From positions 1 through 64,000 of the forward strand of contig JAEZJF010000021.1 of assembly GCA_023415825.1 (NCBI GenBank): a stretch of 64,000 nucleotides of DNA, read 5' to 3'. Shown piece by piece: positions 9,901-17,117 of the stretch. Under the pieces are notes generated by a model. It searched no databases. It was not told the DNA's origin and was given only the letters and a program-made list of their open reading frames with translations. Numbering within the stretch: position 1 is the first letter of the stretch; each line of letters opens with the position of its first letter. The DNA is from Bacillota bacterium. Its GTDB lineage: Bacteria; Bacillota; Clostridia; DSM-8532. Made by a program: the position numbers and the translations under genes.

Positions 9901-10126
9901 TTTTAACAACCTCAACATTTAGAGGTTCGATATATACTTTAGTAGCAATCTCATTATCGGTCATAATAGTGGCCGGATTACTATTGACCAGAATGGTTTC
10001 AATTCCTTCTTCTTTAAGGGCCTGGCAGGCCTGGGTGCCGGCGTAATCGAATTCTGCCGCCTGACCGATTATGATGGGGCCCGAGCCTATAACCAACACT
10101 CGTTTAACATCCTGTCTTTTTGGCAT
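6911..10126 (-). CDS. carB: Carbamoyl-phosphate synthase large subunit
   Basis: A 1071-residue protein, the usual length. It makes carbamoyl phosphate from bicarbonate, two ATP and ammonia delivered by CarA; here it feeds pyrimidine synthesis. Two homologous ATP-grasp halves are visible: the first begins VLVIGSGPIIIGQAAEFDYAG at about residue 10, the second VIVLGSGPIRIGQGIEFDY near residue 555, and each is followed by a VVRP or LVRPSY-type ATP-grasp core. The C-terminal MGS-like allosteric domain (about 930-1071) contains YATGKTA. The start ATG has AGGAGG just upstream. It is the last gene of the pyr operon, 16 bases after carA. Confidence 0.97.
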   Translation of the reverse strand: MPKRQDVKRVLVIGSGPIIIGQAAEFDYAGTQACQALKEEGIETILVNSNPATIMTDNEIATKVYIEPLNVEVVKNIIRQEKPDSILPTLGGQTGLNLAMELAESGFLMEQGVKLLGTAVEAIRMAEDRQAFKDTMERIGEPCIPSKVVNTLEDALEFAKVIDYPVVVRPAYTLGGTGGGIAYDEEQLRDIGSNGLRLSRVHQVLIEKCISGWKEIEYEVMRDGKGNVITVCNMENIDPVGVHTGDSIVVAPSQTLADKEYQMLRTASLNIITALGIEGGCNCQFALHPTSFEYAVIEVNPRVSRSSALASKATGYPIAKVATKIAIGYGLDEIRNAVTGKTYACFEPTLDYCVVKIPKWPFDKFVKARRTLGTQMKATGEVMAIGNSFEGALMKAVRSLELGIKTLETPLCKELDNKALIEKLHNIDDNRLLVIAEAIRRGVALEEINDITKIDLWFLHKFKKIVDMEEHLKTLTRDTLNRQALLKAKKMGFLDDVIGKYVKTTKEDIKAKRREWEIRPAYKMVDTCAAEFEAQTPYYYSTYDEYTESVPTKNKKVIVLGSGPIRIGQGIEFDYCSVHSVWGLKEEGYEAIIINNNPETVSTDFDTSDRLYFEPLTPEDVEEIIELEAPDGVIAQFGGQTAIKLTNPLADAGVRIFGTSAKDVDAAEDREKFDAILEALNIPRPQGSTIYTLEEALEAANRLGYPVLVRPSYVLGGKGMEIAYSDKDVIEFMEIINREEQEHPILVDKYMMGKELEVDAICDGESILIPGIMEHLERAGVHSGDSISMYPPQSLSFKIKNKIIDYTEKLAMALNVIGMVNVQYVVFNNEVYVIEVNPRSSRTVPYISKVTGIPMVNIATRIMMGKKLSDFPYGTGLYQESEYVAVKVPVFSFEKLHDVDTSLGPEMKSTGEVLGIAKNVHEATLKGLAGAGFKFPEPGSGILFTVRDSDKPELVDLADGFERLGYTLYATGKTALYLNQHAIATNAVKKLNEGSPNIIDLMEQGRIQMIVNTPTKGRSSERDGFRIRRKSVERSILCLTSLDTAFAVLRSLQMNKKPEELDIVNLDVFKH

Positions 10127-10142
10127 TGTCTGAACCTCCTAG

Positions 10143-11213
10143 CTATTTGTGAGCATCCATGAGTGAAATGAATTCATCAAAGAGATACGCCGTGTCCATA
10201 GGCCCCGGAGAAGCCTCAGGATGGAATTGAACCGTGAAGGTCGGAGTATCCAGGTATCTTACGCCCTCTACCGTATTGTCGTTCATATTAATATGGCTTA
10301 CTACGGCCTTTCTGGGGTCAAGCTTATCAGCCAGCACCGCGTAGCCGTGGTTTTGAGAGGTAATGTAGGTTCGATCCTTGGCAAGATCCTTTACAGGATG
10401 ATTGCCGCCGCGATGACCATACTTGAGCCTTCCTGTATCACCCCCATAAGCCAGAGCAGTAAGCTGATGACCCAGGCAGATGCCGAAGATGGGCTTTTTG
10501 CCCAATAAGTCCCTTAAAACGTTGATTTGAAATTCGCAGTCCTTGGGGTCGCCAGGGCCGTTAGAGAGCATTATGCCATCGGGGTTCCTAGCGAGAATCT
10601 CTTCTGCCGTGGATGAGGCTGGATAAACATGAACCTCGCAGCCACGCTTTTGAAGGGATCTTATGATGTTGGTTTTTACTCCGTAATCCAGAAGTGCAAC
10701 CCGGTGACCGGTTCCCTTATAGGATTGCACCTCCCGGACAGTCACCTCGTCAACGGGCTTGATAATGCGATAATCATGAATTTTATCCATCCAATCCTCA
10801 AGCTTAAAATGAGGGTCGGAGGATATAACGCCATTCATGGTACCCTTTTCCCTCAGTATTCTGGTGAGGGCCCTTGTATCAATCCCTTGTATCCCCATAA
10901 TATTATGCCGTGTCAAATAACTATTGAGAGACTCGGAGGAGCGCCAGTTACTGGGCTCATCACAGAGCTCCCTTACGATAAAGCCCTTCACCTGGGGCTT
11001 AAGAGACTCTTTATCATCCTCATTGACACCATAGTTTCCAATGAGCGGATAGGTCATGGCCACAATTTGTCCGGCGTAGGAGGCATCGGTAAGAACCTCC
11101 TGATAGCCTGTCATCCCTGTATTGAACACGATTTCGCCTACACAGGTTCCTGTGACACCAAAGGCTTCACCGAAAAATTGGGTTCCGTCGTCCAGAGCCA
11201 GTATCGCTTTCAT
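10143..11213 (-). CDS. carA: Carbamoyl-phosphate synthase small subunit
   Basis: A 356-residue glutamine amidotransferase subunit that releases ammonia from glutamine and channels it to CarB. The N-terminal CarA domain shows FNTGMTGYQEVLTDASYAG. The class I amidotransferase domain contains the catalytic cysteine in FGICLGHQLTALA and the His/Glu pair in VQFHPEASPGP near the C-terminus. The length is normal. It lies between pyrF (16 bases upstream) and carB in the pyr operon. That gene order, with no separate arginine-linked copy visible here, suggests this enzyme serves pyrimidine synthesis. Confidence 0.97.
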   Translation of the reverse strand: MKAILALDDGTQFFGEAFGVTGTCVGEIVFNTGMTGYQEVLTDASYAGQIVAMTYPLIGNYGVNEDDKESLKPQVKGFIVRELCDEPSNWRSSESLNSYLTRHNIMGIQGIDTRALTRILREKGTMNGVISSDPHFKLEDWMDKIHDYRIIKPVDEVTVREVQSYKGTGHRVALLDYGVKTNIIRSLQKRGCEVHVYPASSTAEEILARNPDGIMLSNGPGDPKDCEFQINVLRDLLGKKPIFGICLGHQLTALAYGGDTGRLKYGHRGGNHPVKDLAKDRTYITSQNHGYAVLADKLDPRKAVVSHINMNDNTVEGVRYLDTPTFTVQFHPEASPGPMDTAYLFDEFISLMDAHK

Positions 11214-11229
11214 AATGTTTTCCTTTCTA

Positions 11230-12168
11230 TCAAAAACCTATAGCGGTGCCGATATCCTTCTTCATACGCTCAGCTTCAGCCCTTGCAGCCTCCTGGAAAT
11301 CTTCCTGGCTAAACTTGTCCTTCCAGGCCTCAAGCTTATAAGCGCACATGAGGCTTCTTGAAGCATTGACCACCGCTCCCAGGCCGTTTTTATCAAAGCC
11401 ATATGCTACATCGGATGCTGATCCACCCTGAGCGCCATAGCCCGGAACCAGAATCCAGGCCTTTGGCATTCTTTTTCTCAATTCTTCAAGCTGTTTGGGG
11501 TAGGTAGCCCCCACTACAGCACCAACGGATGAATATCCGCATTGTCCTACCGTTGTACTGCCCCATTCATTAACCAAATCAGCCATGGCCTCATAAACAG
11601 TTCGTCCATCGTTTAGCTTTAAATCCTGTAGTTGGCCGGATGAAGGATTGGAGGTTTTTACAAGAGCAAATATGCCTTTGCCATACTGCTCGCAAGCTGA
11701 AACAAAGGGCTTGATTCCGTCCACACCCAGATAGGCGTTGACCGTCAGTGCGTCCGTATTGTAAGCTTCCTGCTTTTTACCATTGATGTCCGTCTGACCA
11801 AGATAGGTCGCGGCATAGGCTTCAGCCGTTGTACCGATATCATTTCGCTTACCATCGGCAATGACCAGCAGGTTCTTGCTTTTTGCATAACGAACCGTCT
11901 CATTAAAGGCCCGAATACCCTCAACGCCATACATCTCGTAGTAGGCAAGCTGTGGTTTTACAGCAGGAATTATATCATATACCGCATCCATTAGTCTTAT
12001 GTTAAATTCAACAATGCTTTTGGCAGCTGCCATAAATGGGCAGGCATTTTCTTCAAAGGCCTTTTCCCTTATGGATGGGGGGATAAATTCAAGTTTTGGA
12101 TCAAGTCCAAGAACAGAAGGATTCTTTTTTAGCAGGACTTGCTCTGCTAACCTATCCGAAAAATTCAT
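11230..12168 (-). CDS. pyrF: Orotidine 5'-phosphate decarboxylase (type 2)
   Basis: A 312-residue OMP decarboxylase that converts OMP to UMP, the last step of de novo UMP synthesis. It is the longer type-2 form (about 300 residues) common in Clostridia and Actinobacteria, not the roughly 240-residue Bacillus form. The start shows SVLGLDPKLEF; the catalytic Lys/Asp array is in VIADGKRNDIGTTAEAYA; a phosphate-binding segment is VPGYGAQGG with NASRSLM following. It sits between pyrC and carA with short spacers, so it is part of one transcript. No pyrK, pyrD or pyrE lies in the window; those steps must be encoded elsewhere. Confidence 0.96.
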   Translation of the reverse strand: MNFSDRLAEQVLLKKNPSVLGLDPKLEFIPPSIREKAFEENACPFMAAAKSIVEFNIRLMDAVYDIIPAVKPQLAYYEMYGVEGIRAFNETVRYAKSKNLLVIADGKRNDIGTTAEAYAATYLGQTDINGKKQEAYNTDALTVNAYLGVDGIKPFVSACEQYGKGIFALVKTSNPSSGQLQDLKLNDGRTVYEAMADLVNEWGSTTVGQCGYSSVGAVVGATYPKQLEELRKRMPKAWILVPGYGAQGGSASDVAYGFDKNGLGAVVNASRSLMCAYKLEAWKDKFSQEDFQEAARAEAERMKKDIGTAIGF

Positions 12169-12200
12169 GTTGTCTCCTCCTTATTAATTATAGCTTTCTA

Positions 12201-13487
12201 TCAAAGTGTTCCATTCTCATATTCATATACAATCTTTCCGCCTACCAGAGTGGCCATCACTCTGCCTTTCACTTTATAGCCATCATAGGGTGAGTTTTTG
12301 CCCTTTGATGCAAAGCTTGATACGTCAATGGCATACTCGGTGTCAAAATCCGCTAAAATAAGGTCAGCCGCCTTGCCGCAGGTTATGGTGCCCTTATCCA
12401 GATGAAGTATTTCAGCAGGTTTTGCTGCAAGCTTGCAGACCAGCTCAGGCAGGGTCAGGATACCCTTTTCAACCAGGTAGGTGAAGGACAGCGGTAAGGC
12501 TGTTTCAAAACCCACAATACCATTGGGCGCAAGATCAAACTCTCTGTTTTTCTCGTCCCGGTGATGAGGTGCATGGTCTGTGGCAATGATATCCAGGGTC
12601 CCGTCTTTCAAACCCTCAACCACAGCCTGCAGGTCTTCGTCAGCACGAAGAGGCGGGTTCATTTTGGCATGAGTATCGTAGCCCGTACATGCCTTTTCGG
12701 TGAGGGTAAAGTAGTGTGGGCAGGTCTCGGCGGTCACTTTCACTCCACGTTTCTTTGCCTGGCGAATGAGCTCTACCGAGGTCTTTGTGGACACATGGGC
12801 GATATGAACAGGTACATGGGTATATTCCGATAAAAGAAGTTCTCTTGATACCATCACATCCTCAGCCGCCGATGGAATCCCCCTTAAGCCCATGACAGTT
12901 GAAGCAGTCCCCTCGTTCATACTTCCTCCGTCCGCAAGGTCTATGTCTTCACAGTGGGAGATCACAGGCAGGTTGAATTGGTTGGCATATATAAGCGCTT
13001 TTTTCATAACGGCCCCATTCATAACGGGTTTCCCATCATCTGATACGGCCACAATGCCCGCTTCTTTCATGCTGCCCATCTCGGCAAGCTCAATCCCTTC
13101 AAGGCCTTTGGTGATGGAGCCGATGGGATAAACATTTACTATCCCTTCTTTTTGAGCCTTATCCATGATATAGCGAACCACAGTAGGATTATCAACAACG
13201 GGCTGTGTGTTGGGCATGCAGGCCACAGATGTAAAGCCGCCTTTTGCTGCACTTCTTGTACCGCTTGCAATATCCTCCTTGTACTCAAAGCCAGGGTCTC
13301 TCAGGTGGCAGTGGGCATCCACCAACCCCGGCAGTACATATAACCCCGAGGCATCGATCACCCGGTCGGCTTCTTGCTGGATATTGCTGCCCATAAGGGT
13401 TAGAACACCATTTTCTACAAAAAGGTTCATGTTTTTTTCGATTCTGTCCGAATGCACTACCGTTGCATTTTTGATTAAAAGCCTCAT
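12201..13487 (-). CDS. pyrC: Dihydroorotase
   Basis: A 428-residue class I dihydroorotase that cyclises N-carbamoyl-aspartate to dihydroorotate. The amidohydrolase metal motif VDAHCHLRDPGFEYKED is at about residues 57-73, with further ligands in ISHCEDIDLA, VHIAHVST and the catalytic Asp in IATDHAPHH. The metal centre appears complete, so it should be an active enzyme rather than the inactive partner form sometimes found with PyrB. Its start ATG overlaps the pyrB stop by four bases, showing translational coupling, and it is followed by pyrF after 32 bases. Confidence 0.96.
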   Translation of the reverse strand: MRLLIKNATVVHSDRIEKNMNLFVENGVLTLMGSNIQQEADRVIDASGLYVLPGLVDAHCHLRDPGFEYKEDIASGTRSAAKGGFTSVACMPNTQPVVDNPTVVRYIMDKAQKEGIVNVYPIGSITKGLEGIELAEMGSMKEAGIVAVSDDGKPVMNGAVMKKALIYANQFNLPVISHCEDIDLADGGSMNEGTASTVMGLRGIPSAAEDVMVSRELLLSEYTHVPVHIAHVSTKTSVELIRQAKKRGVKVTAETCPHYFTLTEKACTGYDTHAKMNPPLRADEDLQAVVEGLKDGTLDIIATDHAPHHRDEKNREFDLAPNGIVGFETALPLSFTYLVEKGILTLPELVCKLAAKPAEILHLDKGTITCGKAADLILADFDTEYAIDVSSFASKGKNSPYDGYKVKGRVMATLVGGKIVYEYENGTL

Positions 13488-14410
13488 AGTTCTTCCCTCC
13501 CCGTTAGTAGATAGAGCAGAGCCATTCTCACGGCTACGCCATTGGTAACCTGATCATTAATAACCGATTGATCCCCGTCAATCAAGGATGAAGTCATCTC
13601 AACACCCCGATTAACTGGCCCCGGATGCATGATAAGCGCATTTTTTCTCGCTCCTCTTAGATTATCAGGATTCATGCCAAAGAAACGTGAGTACTCAAAG
13701 GAGGATGGGAACAACGCTTTTTTCTGTCTCTCCAGTTGTACTCTCAAGCCCATGACCACATCGCAGTCCTTGACAGCATCTGCAACGCTGGGGAAGATCT
13801 TTGCTCCAAGAGCTTCAATGCCCTGGGGTATTAGCGTGGAAGGTGCAAAGGCATGAACCTCTGCGCCCATTTTAGTCAGTCCGATCATATTGCTTCTCGC
13901 TACACGGCTGTGGTAAATGTCTCCGATAATGGCCACCTTCAGACCCTTTAAGCTCCCAAAGGCTTCCAGCATGGTGAACATATCCAAAAGCGCCTGGGTG
14001 GGATGCTCGTGCATGCCATCCCCAGCATTAATCACTGAGGCTTCAACGTTACGGGCCAGGAGGTGTGGGGCCCCGGATAATCCATGTCTCATGACAATGA
14101 TGTCGGTTCCCATCACATCCAGGGTCTTGCCTGTATCAATGAGGGTTTCTCCCTTGGCCACACTGCTGGTTGAAACCGAGACATTAACAGCCTGCGCTCC
14201 CATGTACTTGGCTGCAAGCTCAAAGGAAACCCGTGTACGGGTACTGTTTTCATAAAAAAGAGTGATGACAGTTTTACCCTGTAGATAATTGACCCTTTTC
14301 ATCTTACTGGTCACAATTTTTTTCATATCTACCGCGGTGTCCAGGATGAGACCTATTTCTTCCGGTTCCATGTGATCCAGCCCCAAAATGTCCTTAGAAC
14401 GCAGCTTCAT
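13484..14410 (-). CDS. pyrB: Aspartate carbamoyltransferase catalytic subunit
   Basis: A 308-residue catalytic chain that transfers the carbamoyl group to aspartate, the first committed pyrimidine step. The carbamoyl-phosphate site FYENSTRTRVSFELAAK is present near residue 53, and MRHGLSGAPHLLA and MHPGPVNRGVEM are the other conserved signatures. No pyrI regulatory chain follows. That makes it a B. subtilis-like unregulated enzyme, so control probably acts at transcription through the leader just upstream (leader peptide plus attenuator, 14464-14684). It is the first structural gene of pyrBCF-carAB. Confidence 0.97.
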   Translation of the reverse strand: MKLRSKDILGLDHMEPEEIGLILDTAVDMKKIVTSKMKRVNYLQGKTVITLFYENSTRTRVSFELAAKYMGAQAVNVSVSTSSVAKGETLIDTGKTLDVMGTDIIVMRHGLSGAPHLLARNVEASVINAGDGMHEHPTQALLDMFTMLEAFGSLKGLKVAIIGDIYHSRVARSNMIGLTKMGAEVHAFAPSTLIPQGIEALGAKIFPSVADAVKDCDVVMGLRVQLERQKKALFPSSFEYSRFFGMNPDNLRGARKNALIMHPGPVNRGVEMTSSLIDGDQSVINDQVTNGVAVRMALLYLLTGREEL

Positions 14411-14463
14411 CTTCTTTCCGCCTTTCTAAACCTGTTTGCGTCAACAAAAATTCATACTTTTTT

Positions 14464-14628
14464 TTAAAAAAAATAGCAAGACCTTCGTCTTACTATTTTG
14501 AAAACAATAATTCCTTTTTCAATGACACTTCTGATGGGAAAAGAGAAGCTAGCCCGTTCTTCACAATCGGTACATGGGGTATGCTCTTGTATTGTGGCGT
14601 GTAGTAAGCCATACACTTTCCCTTTCAT
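14464..14628 (-). CDS. Putative pyr leader peptide
   Basis: A 54-codon reading frame in the transcribed leader of pyrB. It starts with ATG 14626-14628 behind GAGTAGGG about 20 bases downstream of the predicted transcription start. It runs uninterrupted through both arms of the attenuator hairpin and stops with TAA at 14464-14466, in the hairpin's T-run. The ends read MKGKVYGLLH...RRRSCYFF. This geometry matches the E. coli pyrBI leader, where a ribosome closely following polymerase stops the terminator from forming when UTP is low. The peptide sequence itself is not conserved with anything I know. The arrangement could be chance, but promoter, ribosome site, frame and stop position all fit. 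Confidence 0.6.
   Translation of the reverse strand: MKGKVYGLLHATIQEHTPCTDCEERASFSFPIRSVIEKGIIVFKIVRRRSCYFF
14466..14497 (-). terminator. pyr attenuator terminator
   Basis: On the minus strand AATAGTAAGAC, loop GAAG, then GTCTTGCTATT form an 11-bp stem with one G-U pair, followed by eight T (14473-14466). It lies inside the pyrB leader, about 55 bases before the pyrB start, so it is an attenuator and not the end of another gene. No PyrR-binding-loop consensus was found in the leader. Confidence 0.85.
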
Positions 14629-14655
14629 TAATCCCTACTCATAATTGTCTAAGAT

Positions 14656-14684
14656 ATAGTAACATAGGATTTAGGGATTGTCTA
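14656..14684 (-). promoter_or_regulatory. pyr operon promoter
   Basis: On the minus strand TAGACA (14679-14684), a 17-base spacer and TACTAT (14656-14661). Transcription would start near 14649, giving a leader of about 240 bases before pyrB. Confidence 0.65.
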
Positions 14685-14714
14685 GATGAAAATAAAGATT
14701 TTTTGCATAAAAAT

Positions 14715-14762
14715 AAAGAAAGCTCGTATGTTTATGCATACAATCCTGTGGTGGCTTTCTTT
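14715..14762 (-). terminator. Terminator of the exporter/AlkZ-related operon
   Basis: Outer stem AAAGAAAGC / GCTTTCTTT encloses a second small hairpin (GTATG-CATAAA-CATAC) and is followed on the minus strand by ATTTTTAT. It overlaps the stop codon of the gene ending at 14761 and separates it from the pyr promoter. Confidence 0.65.
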
Positions 14763-15438
14763 AGAAACCTAAGGCTTTTGAAATACGCTTTACATCAGGG
14801 AAATCACATTGATTGCAAACAGCTTCAAGAATCTTTTTCCGAGCCTCGGTACGTTTCATGGGCTTACCCGGTTTAAGCCAATCGGGTGGCGCCCAGTCTT
14901 TTACCCGTTCATAAGTATTGGCCGGCCAACCGTAGGGTTCACCTCGGGAATTAAGCTTTCGTCTGTTCCCAGAGACCGTAATGTGGTACTCTTTTTGCAA
15001 TGTCTTGAGGGCAGTATCTACAGATCCTGCCCCGTGTTTTTTAGTCACATTGAGTTTGTAGCGTATTTCATCGGTGCTTAATGAGGTTCCATCAGAAAAA
15101 AGCTGCCATACCTTCAACACATTCTGATTGATCTCCCCTGCCTCCCATCTTTCTTCCATGGAAGCAGCAGGATGATAGGCTGCATAAAATACGGGATACC
15201 AGTTCTTTGAAACAAAGCCTTTATGGCCATTCAGAATACATCCGAAGGCCAATTTTTTCTCCTGGGCGACCCTGTTCTTCCATTGCCATGGGTCGGTACC
15301 AATCTCCCCTGTATGCCATTGCTCTTCGGTCGTTTCGTCAGAGAGGCTTGTCCACTCCGGAAGTATTTTGGAAAAAACCATAAAGCCCAGGTCTTCCACT
15401 CTATCAATAAAGCTTTCATAGCATGCCAGCTTTTCCAT
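14761..15438 (-). CDS. AlkZ-related winged-helix protein
   Basis: A 225-residue protein I recognise as belonging to a clostridial family usually labelled AlkZ-related. The supporting stretches are YESFIDRVEDLGFMVF, EEQWHTG...DPWQWKNRV, KGFVSKNWYPVFY and a later GEPYGWP...WAPPDW. AlkZ/YcaQ proteins are winged-helix DNA glycosylases that remove bulky alkylated or cross-linked bases; I did not see their catalytic QxQ/QxD motif, so activity is uncertain. It is the last of six tightly spaced genes; its ATG is one base after the stop of the PPOX-fold gene. An alternative reading is a DNA-binding regulator without catalysis. Confidence 0.55.
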   Translation of the reverse strand: MEKLACYESFIDRVEDLGFMVFSKILPEWTSLSDETTEEQWHTGEIGTDPWQWKNRVAQEKKLAFGCILNGHKGFVSKNWYPVFYAAYHPAASMEERWEAGEINQNVLKVWQLFSDGTSLSTDEIRYKLNVTKKHGAGSVDTALKTLQKEYHITVSGNRRKLNSRGEPYGWPANTYERVKDWAPPDWLKPGKPMKRTEARKKILEAVCNQCDFPDVKRISKALGF

Positions 15439-15439
15439 A

Positions 15440-15874
15440 TCAACTCTCCAGATTCTCTATATCCTGCTTGTCAAACTCTAAGTAGTTCCTATCCACCCAA
15501 AGGACACCCTTTTGGGCTGTAAACTTTAAGATGCAGTAATTGGGGTCAGTGGGTCCTTCGGGGAAATGCTCGATAAACCAGTCCACCCAAAGTTCTCTCT
15601 TGATTTCTTCATTGGTCAGAATATCAATAATTCCCATCAGCGTTACATTTTGCCCTTCTTGCTGATAACAAACACTTACCTTATTGTTCTTTTTCAGGCA
15701 TCTAACCTTTCCCGAGGATAAACCTGTTGAAAACCACATGGTATGAAGACCTTCAACTTTTATGCTTGAAATGGATGAAGCCCGAGGAAACCCCTGGTCA
15801 TCTATAGTCGCGATGGTGCAATGCTCCAACGCTTTCACTATCTCTGCTGCTTTTGCCAGTATTTCGTATTTCAT
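15440..15874 (-). CDS. Pyridoxamine 5'-phosphate oxidase-family (PPOX fold) protein
   Basis: A 144-residue split-barrel flavin-binding protein. LEHCTIATIDDQGFPRASSISSI and LHTMWFSTGLSSGKVRCLKKN are the family's early strands; VSVCYQQEG and the later LWVDWFIEHFPEGPTDPNYCIL match the general-stress-protein-26-like subgroup. Such proteins bind FMN, F420 or heme, and many reduce small molecules. The start at 15874 is chosen because its ATG overlaps the upstream stop as ATGA (15871-15874) and AGGAGG lies just before it; a longer start at 15898 would run further into the neighbour. Member of the exporter operon. Confidence 0.75.
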   Translation of the reverse strand: MKYEILAKAAEIVKALEHCTIATIDDQGFPRASSISSIKVEGLHTMWFSTGLSSGKVRCLKKNNKVSVCYQQEGQNVTLMGIIDILTNEEIKRELWVDWFIEHFPEGPTDPNYCILKFTAQKGVLWVDRNYLEFDKQDIENLES

Positions 15875-16152
15875 ACCGCATCCTCCTTTTTTGCCCATAC
15901 TTTCACTTGCTCAATTCTTAAACCCGGAGGATTATCACCATGCTCTTTATCCAAAAATGAAAAATGATAAAGTACCTCACAGGGGAGCTCTGCACATAGT
16001 CCACAGTGATGATGGCCTTTATCCTGACAACAGGACGCTACCCTGCATTCACCATGGAAGGGCTTTCCATTGGTTTCAACACATCCTCCACAGCCATAAG
16101 GTTCCCTGTACGAGCATTCGCTGCATTTTAGACCACACCTAGATTCAACCAT
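15871..16152 (-). CDS. DUF3795-like cysteine-rich protein
   Basis: A 93-residue protein dense in cysteine: CGLKCSEC at the start, then CGGC, GECRVASCC and HHHCGLCAELPC. This spacing is typical of DUF3795, small proteins of unknown function that probably bind zinc or another metal. The start at 16152 (ATGGTTGAA after GGCGGAAGG) begins right at the Cys motif and avoids overlap with the upstream regulator; a longer start at 16221 is open but adds an unconserved lead. It is coupled to the PPOX gene by a 4-base overlap and lies 31 bases after the WYL gene. No function is assigned. Confidence 0.7.
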   Translation of the reverse strand: MVESRCGLKCSECSYREPYGCGGCVETNGKPFHGECRVASCCQDKGHHHCGLCAELPCEVLYHFSFLDKEHGDNPPGLRIEQVKVWAKKEDAV

Positions 16153-16183
16153 AAAACCTTCCGCCTTTGTTTTTGAACTCAGT

Positions 16184-17116
16184 TTAGCAAATCGAACCGG
16201 ACAACTGATTGTCATGTTCATAACGGCTTATGATTTTTTTTGCGATATCTTGGTGTGCCTGGACCATATCAGAAGGTGAGAGCACCTTGACCTTTTCCCC
16301 GAAGCCTAAAACCCAGGATAGGATGTAATCCCTGTTGGTATAGCTGATGGTAGCCTTAAGCCTGCCATCCTCCTGTATCTCATAGGAATCGGGCCCATAC
16401 GCTTCAATGACAAGATACTCTGCACTTTTGTCAAATAAGAGGGTGATTTGAGCATCATCCTTGAATATTTCATCCAGATCCTTCTTATCCTCTGGAATAA
16501 TTCTGGGAATAAAGGCCTCACCCGTAAGATCGGCTTTCCAAAGCCGATTGAGCTTAAAAAGCCTGAACTCCTGAGAATTGCAGCAAAAGCACAACACATA
16601 CCAGGCTGACCATTTAAAGGTGATCAGGTAGGGCTCCGCAACACGGCTCGTACGACCTCCGGGTGAATAATAATCAAAGGTGACCCTGAGATTTTTCAAA
16701 ATAGCGGTTTTTAAGAGCGTGATTTTTTCTGAAAGGCTGTTTTTATAATGTGAGGATAAATCAATGACAATACTATCGGTGATCTGCAAAGGAGCATCCT
16801 TGGGTGAGAGCTTCTGTACAAGCTCTTCAATCCTTGCTGTATCGGATACGCTTCCCAAGCTTCTGAGACCGATGAGAACATTTTGGAGCTCATCAGGCTT
16901 TAAAAGGCTTCTATCCAGATTAAACCCGTCAGCTATTCTGATACCGCCGTCACCGCCCTGGGTTGTGACGATCGGGATTCCTGCCATGCATAGATCCTCA
17001 ATATCCCTCTGAATGGTCCTTCTGGAGACCTCAAAGCGCAAGGCCAGCTCTGGAGCCGTAACCTTCCCTTTTTGCAAAAGAATGGTGAGGATACCCATCT
17101 GCCGGTCGATTTTCAT
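16184..17116 (-). CDS. HTH and WYL-domain transcriptional regulator (YafY type)
   Basis: A 310-residue regulator. The N-terminal helix-turn-helix (residues 1-60) shows VTAPELALRFEVSRRTIQRDIEDL and GIPIVTTQGGDGGIRI, typical of DeoR-like WYL proteins. The WYL domain at about 140-220 includes VTFDYYSPGG...EPYLITFKWSAWYVLCFC, and a WCX-like end follows. Known WYL proteins sense ligands, often nucleic acid or nucleotides, and several respond to DNA damage. Its ATG is one base after the stop of the ABC gene, so it is co-transcribed with the exporter it probably controls. A WYL regulator next to an exporter and an AlkZ-related protein is suggestive of a damage or drug response. Confidence 0.85.
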   Translation of the reverse strand: MKIDRQMGILTILLQKGKVTAPELALRFEVSRRTIQRDIEDLCMAGIPIVTTQGGDGGIRIADGFNLDRSLLKPDELQNVLIGLRSLGSVSDTARIEELVQKLSPKDAPLQITDSIVIDLSSHYKNSLSEKITLLKTAILKNLRVTFDYYSPGGRTSRVAEPYLITFKWSAWYVLCFCCNSQEFRLFKLNRLWKADLTGEAFIPRIIPEDKKDLDEIFKDDAQITLLFDKSAEYLVIEAYGPDSYEIQEDGRLKATISYTNRDYILSWVLGFGEKVKVLSPSDMVQAHQDIAKKIISRYEHDNQLSGSIC

Positions 17117-17117
17117 A

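Noticed and set aside
14410..14650. PyrR-binding loop in the pyr leader
   Set aside because: Looked for the conserved PyrR anti-antiterminator loop; no convincing match. The leader frame and terminator explain the region better.
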